Shown here piece by piece: positions 1-7,323 of a DNA stretch of 64,000 nucleotides. The stretch is taken from NCBI GenBank assembly GCA_031260455.1, contig JAIRJW010000044.1:1-64000 (forward strand). Reading direction: 5' to 3'. The notes beneath the pieces are model-generated. The model was not told the DNA's origin. It made no database searches and worked only from the letters and a program-made list of their open reading frames with translations. The translations under genes and the position numbers were made by a program. The stretch's first letter is position 1. Each line of letters starts with the position of its first letter. The stretch is from Fluviicola sp. GTDB taxonomy: Bacteria > Bacteroidota > Bacteroidia > Flavobacteriales_D > Crocinitomicaceae.

Positions 1-28
1 CAAAGATGTTAGACTAATTGCATGTGTG

Positions 29-700
29 TTATGGATTTGAAACACTCACCGGAATAATTTTTCCGTGAAAGTATGTTCCATTGTTTAAAGTGAAGTCAAC
101 AATGAATTCCGCGATTTCAGCTGGTCGATGCGGGGCCAGGTACCCTGGGAAAGCCTCCTCCATCATTTCGGTCTGAACTGCTCCCAGGCACAGGCAATTG
201 ATGGCGATTCCGGATTGTTTGAACTCCTCTGCCAATAATTCTGTCAGGGAAACCAAAGCCGCTTTCGATGTGGAGTAAGCCGAAAGCCCCGGAAATTTCA
301 AACTTCCCTGGAACCCGCCAATGGAGGAGATCATGACGATGTGTCCGCCAGGTTTCATTTTAGGAATGCAAACTTGAGTGATTTCCATCACCGAGAGCAC
401 GTTGACCTGGTAGCACTTGTGAATGTCTTCCCTGCTTAATTCCAGGAAGGGTTTCACAGCAATAAAACCGGCATTGTGAACCAGGTAATCAATGTGGTTG
501 ATTCCCGAAATGGCTTGTTCAAAATCAGTTTTGATAGTTGGACTTAATAAGTCCAGATGAATGTGGTGCACTGTATCTTCGGAGTCGTTTCCGAAACTCC
601 GGGCAAAACCGTACGTTTCCAGCCCTTGTTTAGTGAATTGACTTACCAGCTCTTTTCCGATTCCCTTGCTGGCCCCGATGACCAATACGTTCTTAGACAT
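29..700 (-). CDS. SDR-family NAD(P)-dependent oxidoreductase
   Basis: This 223-aa protein is a classical short-chain dehydrogenase/reductase, a cytosolic enzyme that moves hydride between NAD(P)H and a carbonyl or alcohol. The Rossmann glycine motif GASKGIG is at residues 9-15, HNAG at 75-78, the catalytic Ser in the SSIGG segment near 125, and the catalytic pair Tyr142/Lys146 in YSTSK. The length is slightly short for the family (about 245) but all core elements are present. Its ATG overlaps the end of the upstream reductase gene by 8 bp, so the two are probably translated together from one mRNA. The substrate cannot be told from sequence. Confidence 0.9.
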   Translation of the reverse strand: MSKNVLVIGASKGIGKELVSQFTKQGLETYGFARSFGNDSEDTVHHIHLDLLSPTIKTDFEQAISGINHIDYLVHNAGFIAVKPFLELSREDIHKCYQVNVLSVMEITQVCIPKMKPGGHIVMISSIGGFQGSLKFPGLSAYSTSKAALVSLTELLAEEFKQSGIAINCLCLGAVQTEMMEEAFPGYLAPHRPAEIAEFIVDFTLNNGTYFHGKIIPVSVSNP

Positions 701-1769
701 CGAAATCCAGTTTTAACACTTCGCTCGTCGGATGTGCCTGACAAGTCAGGATATATCCTTCATTGACTTCTTTGTCAGTCAATGCATAATTGATCGTCAT
801 CTGGGCACTTCCCTCAATAATTTTCGCCTTACAAGTGCAGCAAACACCACCCCGACAAGAGTAAGGAACATCCATGCCCGCCTGGTCCAGTGCTTCCAGG
901 ATTGTTTTTCCACTTGTACTCAGCTCAATGCGTTGTACTTCTCCATCAAGAATAGCGCTTACTTGGGAAGTTCCTTTGAAGTTTCCGACAACAGTTGTTT
1001 CTTCTTGTTTCATCAGCACAGGAGTTGTGAAAAGTTCGAAATGAATTTTCTCTTTGGGAACGCCAAAAATGTTCAGAACCTCTTGGATTCCCATAATCAT
1101 TTCCTCAGGTCCGCAGATGTAGAATCCGTCAGCGTGCAGAAGCGGCAATTCTGCTTTGATCAGTTCACTAACATGAAATTTGTCCAGTCTTCCTTCTTTA
1201 TGCCCCTCATTTGCTTCCTGGCTGAAGTAGAAAGTGGTGTCAACATTCGACATATTTTTGATCTCTTCAAAAAAGAAAGTCGTATCCATTTTCGAGTTTC
1301 CGTAAAACAGGCGCATGTGTTGATCCGTTCCGAGTGATTTTGCGAAAGACATAAAAGGAGTAATCCCGCTTCCGGCTGCAAAACAAACGATCTTTGGTAC
1401 CTTGCTGTCCAGCCTGAAATTGCCCAAAGGAAAATCCAGTTCGATTTCGTCGCCAGATTTCAATTCGTTGACCAGGTAGTTGGAAACAAGTCCTTTGTTA
1501 ATCGCTTTAACAGCAATTGCCAGGTTTTCGCCCGGACCACTGCAAATGGAATAGGAGCGGGTATATCTTGTGCCGTTAAGTATTACATGGACATTGACAT
1601 ATTGCCCCGGAATAGGTACAAACTGATTTGCCAACTCCTGCGGAACTTCAAAGTGAATGCGGCTTCCTGCGGAACTAATCCGCTCATTATTGGCAACCTT
1701 TACAACTCCGGAACGCAATTTCTTTGTGTTTTTCCCTGAGTCTTTTTTGAATTTGGAAAATAACCCCAT
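693..1769 (-). CDS. PaaE-like ferredoxin-NADP reductase with C-terminal 2Fe-2S domain
   Basis: The 358-aa protein has the three-domain layout of PaaE-type oxygenase reductases: an FAD domain with RSYS at 71-74, an NAD(P) domain with AAGSGITP at 131-138 and YICGPE at 217-222, and a plant-type ferredoxin domain with cluster ligands Cys305, Cys310, Cys313 and Cys343. Such proteins pass electrons from NAD(P)H to an oxygenase or desaturase. In phenylacetate degradation PaaE serves the PaaABC epoxidase, but no paaABC genes lie in this window, so the partner is unknown. A thiolase of the PcaF/PaaJ class sits at 19.6-20.8 kb, which is suggestive only. The gene overlaps the SDR gene and follows a truncated paralogue by 2 nt. 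Confidence 0.88.
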   Translation of the reverse strand: MGLFSKFKKDSGKNTKKLRSGVVKVANNERISSAGSRIHFEVPQELANQFVPIPGQYVNVHVILNGTRYTRSYSICSGPGENLAIAVKAINKGLVSNYLVNELKSGDEIELDFPLGNFRLDSKVPKIVCFAAGSGITPFMSFAKSLGTDQHMRLFYGNSKMDTTFFFEEIKNMSNVDTTFYFSQEANEGHKEGRLDKFHVSELIKAELPLLHADGFYICGPEEMIMGIQEVLNIFGVPKEKIHFELFTTPVLMKQEETTVVGNFKGTSQVSAILDGEVQRIELSTSGKTILEALDQAGMDVPYSCRGGVCCTCKAKIIEGSAQMTINYALTDKEVNEGYILTCQAHPTSEVLKLDFDV

Positions 1770-1771
1770 AT

Positions 1772-2176
1772 TTAATAGTCTGATGATACTGTTAATGTTT
1801 CGTAAGTTCCAGAGTATGCCGCTAAAAGTATAAAATTTTTCATGGCGGAAATTTCCGGAATCAGTTGAAAATGACCGGTTGGAGTCATGACTTCCAGGGC
1901 TTCACCTGACTTCTGTTCGTTGGTTTCCCAGGATGAAAAACCATTATTAATGTGCTTTACCGCAACCCGCAATTCTCTACATGAAGGAGCCGTACAGATT
2001 GAATGCGAATGTTGTAGTTCTTCTCCGTTCATTACTTTTTTGATGGTAATGTATTGACTGGATATAAACTGATAACCGGCAGCCAGTTCAGATGGGATTT
2101 CAAAAGCAATCGAAACTGTGTCACGAGTCTCTTTTTGAACATCCCAAACAGTCAAAGGGTGAAATTTTGGAGTCAT
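1772..2176 (-). CDS. truncated paralogue of the FAD-binding reductase domain
   Basis: This 134-aa ORF aligns by eye with the N-terminal FAD domain of the next gene: both carry an IP.E.A..(Q/Y)F segment, an S.SIC..P segment and V.A(V)K.INNG/INKG segments. The FAD motif RSYS is replaced by HSHS at 57-60, and the protein ends just where the NAD domain should begin (ILLAAYSGT instead of AAGSGITP). It therefore lacks the NAD and 2Fe-2S domains. Its stop is 2 nt before the ATG of the complete reductase, so it would be the first gene of the operon. It may be a decaying duplicate kept for translational coupling, or a small protein with another role. FAD binding is doubtful. Confidence 0.6.
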   Translation of the reverse strand: MTPKFHPLTVWDVQKETRDTVSIAFEIPSELAAGYQFISSQYITIKKVMNGEELQHSHSICTAPSCRELRVAVKHINNGFSSWETNEQKSGEALEVMTPTGHFQLIPEISAMKNFILLAAYSGTYETLTVSSDY

Positions 2177-2192
2177 TTCTAATTTTTGAATA

Positions 2193-2200
2193 CAAAAATA
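2193..2200 (-). promoter_or_regulatory. Bacteroidota -7 promoter element for the reductase/SDR operon
   Basis: Read on the minus strand the bases are TATTTTTG, a full match to TAnnTTTG, ending 16 nt before the ATG at 2176. No clear -33 TTTG is visible at the usual distance. Confidence 0.45.
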
Positions 2201-2330
2201 GGATTTAATTCGTTGGATAGTACTAATCTCAGATGAGCTTAGTCATTTCAGCTGAATTATTTACTGATTTTTTCAATGGAACTGAGAACGATGGATTTGT
2301 ACATCTCCAGTCAATAAAAAATGTGAAAAA

Positions 2331-2362
2331 TTTGCCTGACTTAATTTAAGTCACTACCTTTC
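2331..2362 (+). promoter_or_regulatory. promoter of apaG
   Basis: TTTG at 2331-2334 is followed after 20 nt by TACCTTTC at 2355-2362, one mismatch from the Bacteroidota -33/-7 pair TTTG / TAnnTTTG. The ATG of apaG is 21 nt downstream. Confidence 0.5.
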
Positions 2363-2383
2363 TTTCGTTACAAGCCAAAAAGT

Positions 2384-2776
2384 ATGACACAGATAACGGC
2401 ACTTACGGAAGGAGTTTTGATTCGGGTTTCTACTCAATTTCGTGCTGATGTTTCTCAAACAACCGGGTTGGGCTATTTTTTCAGCTATCGTATAGATATC
2501 GAAAATCAGAATCAGTTTACTGTGCAATTATTGCATCGCGACTGGTTTATTTTTGATTCGCTCAACCCAATGCTGCATGTAAGCGGAGAAGGAGTTGTCG
2601 GGCAACAACCCATTCTGGAACCAGGAGAGTTGTATCAGTATACAAGTAGCTGCGAATTGAAATCTGAAATGGGTTCAATGCATGGATTTTACACCTTCAG
2701 AAACATGGACAAGGGGCAATTGTTTAAAGTGGATATTCCTGTTTTTCAGCTGAATTTTCCTGGAAAACTCAATTAA
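2384..2776 (+). CDS. apaG: ApaG-domain protein
   Basis: At 130 aa this is a full-length ApaG: a single immunoglobulin-like beta-sandwich. The family signatures are visible, with a YRI.I.N sheet near residue 35, a QLL.RDW.I.D segment at about 48-57, GEGVVG.QP.L.PG at about 69-83, and MHG.Y near 99. ApaG proteins in enterobacteria are linked to Co/Mg resistance and Ap4A levels, and the domain also occurs in F-box proteins; the biochemical role is not settled. The stop lies 1 nt from the stop of the convergent TPR gene, so there is no room for a separate terminator. Confidence 0.93.
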   Translation: MTQITALTEGVLIRVSTQFRADVSQTTGLGYFFSYRIDIENQNQFTVQLLHRDWFIFDSLNPMLHVSGEGVVGQQPILEPGELYQYTSSCELKSEMGSMHGFYTFRNMDKGQLFKVDIPVFQLNFPGKLN

Positions 2777-2777
2777 G

Positions 2778-4031
2778 TTATTTCTTCATCTGGTTTAATT
2801 TTACCACAAGTAGAACAATCGTCACAAGTAATCCTGCTATGGAAATCAACAAAGTGTAAAACCAGAAAGATGATTCCTGCCTGATTTCCTTCCCCTCTCT
2901 TTGTCCAAAATCCGTTTTCCAGATTTCATGCTGTAGGTGAGTCAATTCCTCATCGTCAGCGCTTTGTTTCAATTTCAAATCTGATAGAATAATAACGGTT
3001 TTTTCAAGACAACGCGTAGCTTCATCAAAAACGTTCATTTTCCGGTAAACCCTTGCCATGGACAATAACGCATCTTTTTCTTCGCTCAGTAAATGCCATT
3101 TTTCCGCAATTTGGGCGGACTTTTCATACCAGGATAGCGCTTCGGGAAACTGATCGAGGTAAAAATGGTAATCTCCCAGGTTGTAGTAGCTTTCCGAAAT
3201 GGCTTTCACATCGTTCACTACTTCCCGAATGGCCAGAGCATCCATAAAATAGGAGTGTGCTTTGGAAGTATCTCCTTTTTCGAAATAGATAATGGCCAGA
3301 TTGTTTAATGCATGTGCTTTGGGAGATTTTAAGTTTGTTTTTTGTGCAGCTTGAAAAGATTGGCTGAAATATTTTTCAGCGAGATTCAGTCTTTGAGAGA
3401 TCCGGTAAATATCCCCTAAGCGCGAATAGGCGCTGCTCAGTCCGCGGTAGTTTTTTGCTTCCGTAGCTTTCACAATGTAATCCTGGTAAATCTGAGTGGC
3501 TTTTCGTTCTTTGTGTTTTAACAAATAAGCTTCTGCCAGGGAAATCATTCCGGCTGTACGATCTTTAGCCTCCGGGTCGTTTTTCGTGTAAGTAATGGCT
3601 TTTTTAGCCCAAAGCATCGATGAATTTCCGTCTTCAAGTTTCCGGTAGCCCGATGCGATGATCCTGCAAACATTACTGAGTAATTCCAGGTCATCGCGTT
3701 TCTGTAATGCCTGGATGGTTGATTTTGCTATTACGATCCCATCATTAATTCTTCCGGTCATAACATAAAATTCTGCCAGGGTGATTTTTCCGAATTCGAT
3801 AGCCGGTTGATAATGATTGTCGATACCATAAAAGAACAGTATTTCCCCGACCATTCGCAGCGAATCTATCGACTCGGATTGATAGTACACACTCAGCTCT
3901 TTGGCGGCTTCGATGCGTTCGGATTCATCTCCTCTTGTTAATTGTTTCCATTTTTTCCGGGGATCTATGGATTGAGCATCGGAAGAAACAGTAGCAAATA
4001 ACACAAAAAGAAAAAGAATAACAAACTTCAT
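2778..4031 (-). CDS. exported TPR protein with C-terminal membrane anchor
   Basis: The 417-aa protein begins with a signal peptide (hydrophobic residues 2-15, cleavage likely after ...SSDA at about 19), continues with helical tetratricopeptide repeats, and ends in one membrane helix (about 391-412) with a short basic tail. TPR signatures such as ALNNLAIIYFEKGDTSKA and SYYNLGDYHFYLDQFPEA are spaced by about 40 residues. In Bacteroidota this arrangement is common at the N-terminal half of sensor kinases and of LuxR-type regulators, but here no kinase or DNA-binding domain follows the membrane helix, so it may be a truncated sensor or a scaffold. It is divergent from pruA, with an inverted repeat in between. 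Confidence 0.8.
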   Translation of the reverse strand: MKFVILFLFVLFATVSSDAQSIDPRKKWKQLTRGDESERIEAAKELSVYYQSESIDSLRMVGEILFFYGIDNHYQPAIEFGKITLAEFYVMTGRINDGIVIAKSTIQALQKRDDLELLSNVCRIIASGYRKLEDGNSSMLWAKKAITYTKNDPEAKDRTAGMISLAEAYLLKHKERKATQIYQDYIVKATEAKNYRGLSSAYSRLGDIYRISQRLNLAEKYFSQSFQAAQKTNLKSPKAHALNNLAIIYFEKGDTSKAHSYFMDALAIREVVNDVKAISESYYNLGDYHFYLDQFPEALSWYEKSAQIAEKWHLLSEEKDALLSMARVYRKMNVFDEATRCLEKTVIILSDLKLKQSADDEELTHLQHEIWKTDFGQREGKEIRQESSFWFYTLLISIAGLLVTIVLLVVKLNQMKK

Positions 4032-4056
4032 AAATGCAATTGAATAATGGTTTTAC

Positions 4057-4064
4057 CAAACATA
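4057..4064 (-). promoter_or_regulatory. -7 promoter element of the TPR gene
   Basis: The minus strand reads TATGTTTG here, matching TAnnTTTG, 25 nt before the ATG at 4031. The -33 element is not clear. Confidence 0.4.
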
Positions 4065-4069
4065 AGAAC

Positions 4070-4103
4070 AATCTTTGACTTCTGCTAGTAAAAGTCAAAG
4101 ATT
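4070..4103. promoter_or_regulatory. 12-bp perfect inverted repeat between divergent promoters
   Basis: The left arm AATCTTTGACTT (4070-4081) and right arm AAGTCAAAGATT (4092-4103) are exact reverse complements separated by 10 nt. The repeat lies between the -7 boxes of the TPR gene (4057-4064) and pruA (4143-4150). It looks like an operator for a dimeric regulator; a hairpin function is less likely because no T-run follows on either strand. Confidence 0.45.
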
Positions 4104-4142
4104 AAGCATCGATTGTTGTGTGTTAACTCAAAGCATTATGCG

Positions 4143-4150
4143 TACATTTG
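4143..4150 (+). promoter_or_regulatory. -7 promoter element of pruA
   Basis: TACATTTG matches TAnnTTTG and ends 19 nt before the chosen ATG at 4170. It lies inside the reading frame that would extend pruA upstream to a TTG at 4113, which argues against that longer start. Confidence 0.5.
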
Positions 4151-4169
4151 TAATGCAAAAAGTATTAAT

Positions 4170-5798
4170 ATGTCAAACGCATTATTTACGGTTCCAAAAG
4201 CAATAAACGAACCTGTGAAAGCGTATGCTCCCGGAAGTCCTGAGCATACAGCTTTGATTTCAGAGTATAAAAAAATGTTGAACCAGGATCCGGTTGATGT
4301 TCCGATGTATATCGGATCGGAGCTGGTTCGTACGAATAAGAAAAAAACAATGTCTCCTCCGCACGATCATCAGAAAGTGCTGGGATATTCTAACTCTGGT
4401 GATGCATCTCATGTTTCCAAAGCAATTGATGAGGCAATGAAGGCGCGTGAACAATGGGCAAACCTGCCTTGGGAGCAACGTGCGGCAATTTTCCTGAAAG
4501 CTGCTGACTTGCTGGCAGGACCTTTCAGAAGTAAATTGAATGCAGCAACAATGCTGGCGCAGTCAAAAAATGTGATGCAGGCTGAAATTGATTCAGCATG
4601 TGAGCTGATCGATTTTTTTCGTTTCAATGTGCAATACATGACCCAGATCTACAAAGATCAGCCGGAATCATTGCCTGGAATGTGGAACCGTTTGGAATAC
4701 CGTCCGCTGGAAGGATTTATTTTCGCAGTGACTCCGTTTAACTTTACATCCATTGCTGCTAACCTGTGTGCAGCACCAGCTATGATGGGGAATGTGGTTG
4801 TCTGGAAACCAGCGGAATCACAAATATACTCGGCACGTGTAATCATGGAATTGTTCAGGGCTGCAGGCGTTCCTGACGGTGTGATTAATATGGTTACCGT
4901 AAGTGGGGCAGTTGCAGGAGAAGTAATCTTTAAAAGCAAGCACCTGGCAGGATTGCATTTCACTGGCTCAACAGGAGTTTTCCGTAACCTGTGGAAAGAA
5001 ATCGGAAATAATATTGAGCATTACAGAACTTATCCGCGCATTGTTGGTGAAACAGGAGGAAAAGATTTTGTGATGGTTCATAAATCGGCAAATGCAGCTG
5101 AAGTGGCTACAGCATTATCCCGCGGAGCATTTGAATTCCAGGGACAAAAATGTTCTGCCGCATCCCGTTCTTATATTCCTTCCAACCTGTGGAATGAAGT
5201 GAAAGAAATCCTGGTGAACCAGGTGAAATCATTCAAAATGGGATCTCCGGAAGATACGACAAACTTCATTAATGCAGTGATCGACGAAAAAGCATTTGAT
5301 AAGATCGCAGAATATATTGATTATGCAAAAGGTCAGTCTGACGCGGAAATTATCATTGGTGGATCTTATGATAAATCGAAGGGATACTTTATCGAACCGA
5401 CAGTGATCGTTACAACGAATCCGAAATTCAGAACTTTGAGCGAAGAAATCTTTGGACCGGTATTGACCATTTATGTTTACCCAGAAGACCAGTATGAAGA
5501 GGCGTTGAAATTAGTGGATGAAACTTCGGAATATGCATTGACAGGATCTATTATGGCGAATGATCGTTATGCAATCCAGATAGCAACAAAAGCACTGGAA
5601 AATGCGGCAGGAAATTTCTATATCAACGACAAACCGACAGGAGCAGTGGTAGGTCAGCAGCCATTCGGAGGAGCAAGAGGTTCCGGAACGAATGACAAGG
5701 CCGGAGCAGCGATGAACCTGTTGCGTTGGGTTTCTGCCCGAACAATCAAAGAAACATTTGTTCCGCCGACAGATTATAAGTATCCGTTCCTGGGATAA
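4170..5798 (+). CDS. pruA: L-glutamate gamma-semialdehyde (P5C) dehydrogenase
   Basis: This 542-aa aldehyde dehydrogenase oxidises glutamate semialdehyde (from P5C) to glutamate with NAD, the second step of proline catabolism. The catalytic Cys328 lies in GQKCSAASR, the general base Glu294 in GETGGKD, and the NAD-binding FTGSTGVF at 264-271. Length and the start MSNALFTVPK agree with the monofunctional P5CDH family of Bacteroidota (about 540 aa). The reading frame is open up to a TTG at 4113, but the ATG at 4170 gives the family length and follows a -7 box. The partner proline dehydrogenase is in this window at 34609-35784 rather than adjacent, so the two steps are split as in many Bacteroidota. 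A strong terminator follows. Confidence 0.95.
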   Translation: MSNALFTVPKAINEPVKAYAPGSPEHTALISEYKKMLNQDPVDVPMYIGSELVRTNKKKTMSPPHDHQKVLGYSNSGDASHVSKAIDEAMKAREQWANLPWEQRAAIFLKAADLLAGPFRSKLNAATMLAQSKNVMQAEIDSACELIDFFRFNVQYMTQIYKDQPESLPGMWNRLEYRPLEGFIFAVTPFNFTSIAANLCAAPAMMGNVVVWKPAESQIYSARVIMELFRAAGVPDGVINMVTVSGAVAGEVIFKSKHLAGLHFTGSTGVFRNLWKEIGNNIEHYRTYPRIVGETGGKDFVMVHKSANAAEVATALSRGAFEFQGQKCSAASRSYIPSNLWNEVKEILVNQVKSFKMGSPEDTTNFINAVIDEKAFDKIAEYIDYAKGQSDAEIIIGGSYDKSKGYFIEPTVIVTTNPKFRTLSEEIFGPVLTIYVYPEDQYEEALKLVDETSEYALTGSIMANDRYAIQIATKALENAAGNFYINDKPTGAVVGQQPFGGARGSGTNDKAGAAMNLLRWVSARTIKETFVPPTDYKYPFLG

Positions 5799-5816
5799 AA
5801 AATAGTCGCTATATTC

Positions 5817-5850
5817 AGAAGGGCATTTGTCAGTAGGCAGATGCCCTTTT
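5817..5850 (+). terminator. rho-independent terminator of pruA
   Basis: An 11-bp stem (AAGGGCATTTG at 5819-5829 with CAGATGCCCTT at 5838-5848, one G-U pair) closes an 8-nt loop and runs into TTTTTATT. Confidence 0.85.
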
Positions 5851-5866
5851 TATTAACCATCTGGAC

Positions 5867-6005
5867 ATGGATTTCGAAAAAATATCAGATAACCCAGTTT
5901 CCGGAAGAAACGCTGAAAGCTATGTGGACAAGGGCTACAGAATATCGAACTATATTACAAAGGTAGACTTCTGTTGAAACATGAAAATTAGATGGAAGGG
6001 TTTGA
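5867..6005 (+). pseudogene. internally deleted remnant of a membrane-protein gene, copy 1
   Basis: An ATG at 5867 opens a 36-codon frame containing SGRNAESYVDKG and ending in a TGA at 5975-5977. A few bases later the codons for LDGRV and a stop (5988-6005) follow. Both pieces recur in the same order at 6875-7072, where they are GKNTESYVNKG and LDGRV-stop. So this appears to be the two ends of one gene with the middle lost. The flank after the stop is also shared between the copies (TAGTAATAAAA, then the half palindrome). The family was not identified. Confidence 0.45.
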
Positions 6006-6044
6006 TGTCAATTTGTCTGTAATAGTAATAAAATCCGGCTTTCT

Positions 6045-6059
6045 ACACAATTTTATAAA
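6045..6059 (+). repeat. half copy of the ACACAATTTTATAAA palindromic repeat
   Basis: ACACAATTTTATAAA is one arm of the full 30-bp palindrome at 7112-7141. It follows the copy-1 gene remnant at the same distance as the full palindrome follows copy 2. The second arm is missing here; the sequence continues AGCTTAAGG. Confidence 0.6.
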
Positions 6060-6130
6060 AGCTTAAGGCTACAAACAATATAGTTTTAGCTCTGCGCCGC
6101 AGAATTACAAATATTGCGGAGCGGAAAGGA

Positions 6131-6292
6131 TCAGGGAATATCAGATAATTCTTCTTTCAAAAACTTCAGCAGATCATTGACTGATTCAAACATTTTGATT
6201 TCCGATGTCTGATAATTCAGATACCGGACTGAGATCCTATCATCGTCAGTAAATGTGATCCAGAAAGATACTATTCCACTATATAGAAAGAA
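6131..6292 (-). pseudogene. C-terminal fragment of an unidentified protein
   Basis: The minus strand carries an open frame of about 53 codons ending in TGA at 6131-6133, reading ...SFWITFTDDDRISVRY... and closing with DLLKFLKEELSDIP. Its composition looks like a true protein C-terminus, but the frame starts at a stop codon (6293-6295) without a usable ATG. It overlaps the start of the small plus-strand ORF at 6255, so at most one of the two is intact. Probably debris of a lost gene. Confidence 0.35.
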
Positions 6293-6479
6293 TTACGTTC
6301 AAAAAACAACAAAAGCTGAAAGAAATTACTTAACCAAAGTTTTCCATGAAAATGATAGCGAAATTAGATTTAGTGCAAGCGGTGGAAGATATGAATTATT
6401 TTATCCGTATTTTAAAGACGGAAAAGTAATTGTTCTTTATTTTTCTGATCATCAAAATCATGGAAAAATCGGAAATTGA
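6255..6479 (+). CDS. small hypothetical protein, possibly a gene fragment
   Basis: The 74-codon frame starts with GTG and ends 3 nt before the csaA-like gene. The part from residue 18 on (KTTKAERNYL to the end) is charged and aromatic with alternating strands (RYELFYPYF, KVIVLYFSD) and looks like coding sequence. The first residues overlap the minus-strand fragment, which suggests a junction near 6290 and loss of the true N-terminus. I do not recognise the family. Close spacing to the next gene would allow translational coupling. Confidence 0.35.
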   Translation: MIQKDTIPLYRKNYVQKTTKAERNYLTKVFHENDSEIRFSASGGRYELFYPYFKDGKVIVLYFSDHQNHGKIGN

Positions 6480-6482
6480 AAT

Positions 6483-6851
6483 ATGGCAATAAACAATATG
6501 ACAACAATAAAACAAATTAACGAATTGATAAATTGGACTGACTTTTCGAAAATTGAAATGCGGGTGGGTACAATAGTTCGTGCTGAAATATTTAAAGAGG
6601 CGAAAAAACCTGCGTATAAAATCACTATTGACTTTGGCAATTTCGGCATTAAGAAAACATCTGCACAAATCACGAAACTATATTTGCCGGACGAAATTAT
6701 CGGAAAACAAGTGATTGCAGTCGTAAACTTTCCATCAAAACAAATCGCTACTATTCAAAGCGAATGTCTTATTTTAGGTGCAGTAAACGAAGACGAGGTA
6801 ACGCTATTGACAACAGATAAACCGGTGAAAAATGGTTTGAGAATAGGATAA
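6483..6851 (+). CDS. csaA: CsaA-like tRNA-binding domain protein
   Basis: The 122-aa protein is a stand-alone tRNA-binding OB-fold of the CsaA/YgjH type. It shows the family segments F.KIEMRVGTI near residues 21-30, AYKITIDFG at about 43-51, SAQIT..Y near 60, and KQVIAVVNFPSKQI followed by SECLILGA. CsaA proteins bind tRNA or act as secretion-related chaperones in Bacillus; the family has about 110 residues. A second ATG at 6498 (MTTIKQINEL) would give 117 aa and is equally possible. The gene sits between two decayed copies of the same membrane-protein gene, so it may have been carried in with that repeat. Confidence 0.85.
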   Translation: MAINNMTTIKQINELINWTDFSKIEMRVGTIVRAEIFKEAKKPAYKITIDFGNFGIKKTSAQITKLYLPDEIIGKQVIAVVNFPSKQIATIQSECLILGAVNEDEVTLLTTDKPVKNGLRIG

Positions 6852-6855
6852 ATTT

Positions 6856-7072
6856 ATGAGCGACCAATTTTTGAGGGAAAAACACTGAAAGCTATGTGAA
6901 TAAGGGGCTGCTGACCATTTTATCCGGGAATTTCGTGCTCCTGATTAGTTATATGATTCGTTTGGTGATTCTTTATTTTCTGATTACGAATAATCAAGTA
7001 TGCGATACGAAGCACAATAAGTTTGGTTCCGGAGAAGGCTTGAACGATGATTTTTTAGATGGAAGAGTTTGA
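6856..7072 (+). pseudogene. internally deleted remnant of a membrane-protein gene, copy 2
   Basis: A frame of 65 codons is open from 6875 to the TGA at 7070-7072. It begins GKNTESYVNKG, continues with a strongly hydrophobic stretch (VLLISYMIRLVILYFLI) and ends DDFLDGRV. The ATG at 6856 is in another frame, so a single-base frameshift near 6872 separates start and body. Copy 1 at 5867-6005 shares both ends. The N-terminal motif followed by one helix suggests a membrane protein of which only the first helix and the tail survive. The rest of the 6852-7323 interval holds only the palindrome and the next promoter. Confidence 0.45.
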
Positions 7073-7111
7073 GGTGAATTCGTCTGAAATAGTAATAAAA
7101 CCAGACTTTTC

Positions 7112-7141
7112 ACACAATTTTATAAATTTATAAAATTGTGT
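7112..7141. repeat. 30-bp perfect palindrome, dispersed family
   Basis: The arms ACACAATTTTATAAA and its exact reverse complement meet with no spacer. Outer arms CAGACT (7102-7107) and AGTCTG (7160-7165) add a second inverted level. Related copies are a 36-bp palindrome at 26608-26643 and half sites at 6045-6059 and 16071-16085, all intergenic. Confidence 0.8.
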
Positions 7142-7275
7142 TTTTTCACCCCAAAATCCAGTCTGTAATATTCTTAATAATAGAAAACGATTCAGGTGTT
7201 TGAAATAATCAGACGGGTTCAGGTATCTTGACGTTGATAAAGGGCCTTACGCACTGTGCTTCTGAACAAACTCAG

Positions 7276-7283
7276 TATTTTTG
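7276..7283 (+). promoter_or_regulatory. -7 promoter element of the DUF1801 gene
   Basis: TATTTTTG matches TAnnTTTG exactly, 40 nt before the ATG at 7324. It supports that ATG over a TTG at 7228 that would lie upstream of the promoter. Confidence 0.5.
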
Positions 7284-7323
7284 TATTGGAAACAATAATT
7301 ACAGTAAATTTAAATTAAAAACA

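Noticed and set aside
732..1337. 201-codon open frame on the plus strand inside the reductase gene
   Set aside because: It is antisense to conserved FAD, NAD and 2Fe-2S motifs and has a Cys/Phe/Ser-rich random composition.
6090..6125. CCGCAGAATTAC...ATTGCGG near 6100 as a fourth copy of the 22-bp helicase repeat
   Set aside because: Only the ATTGCGGA and short CCGCA/TGCGG arms agree; too weak compared with three exact copies.
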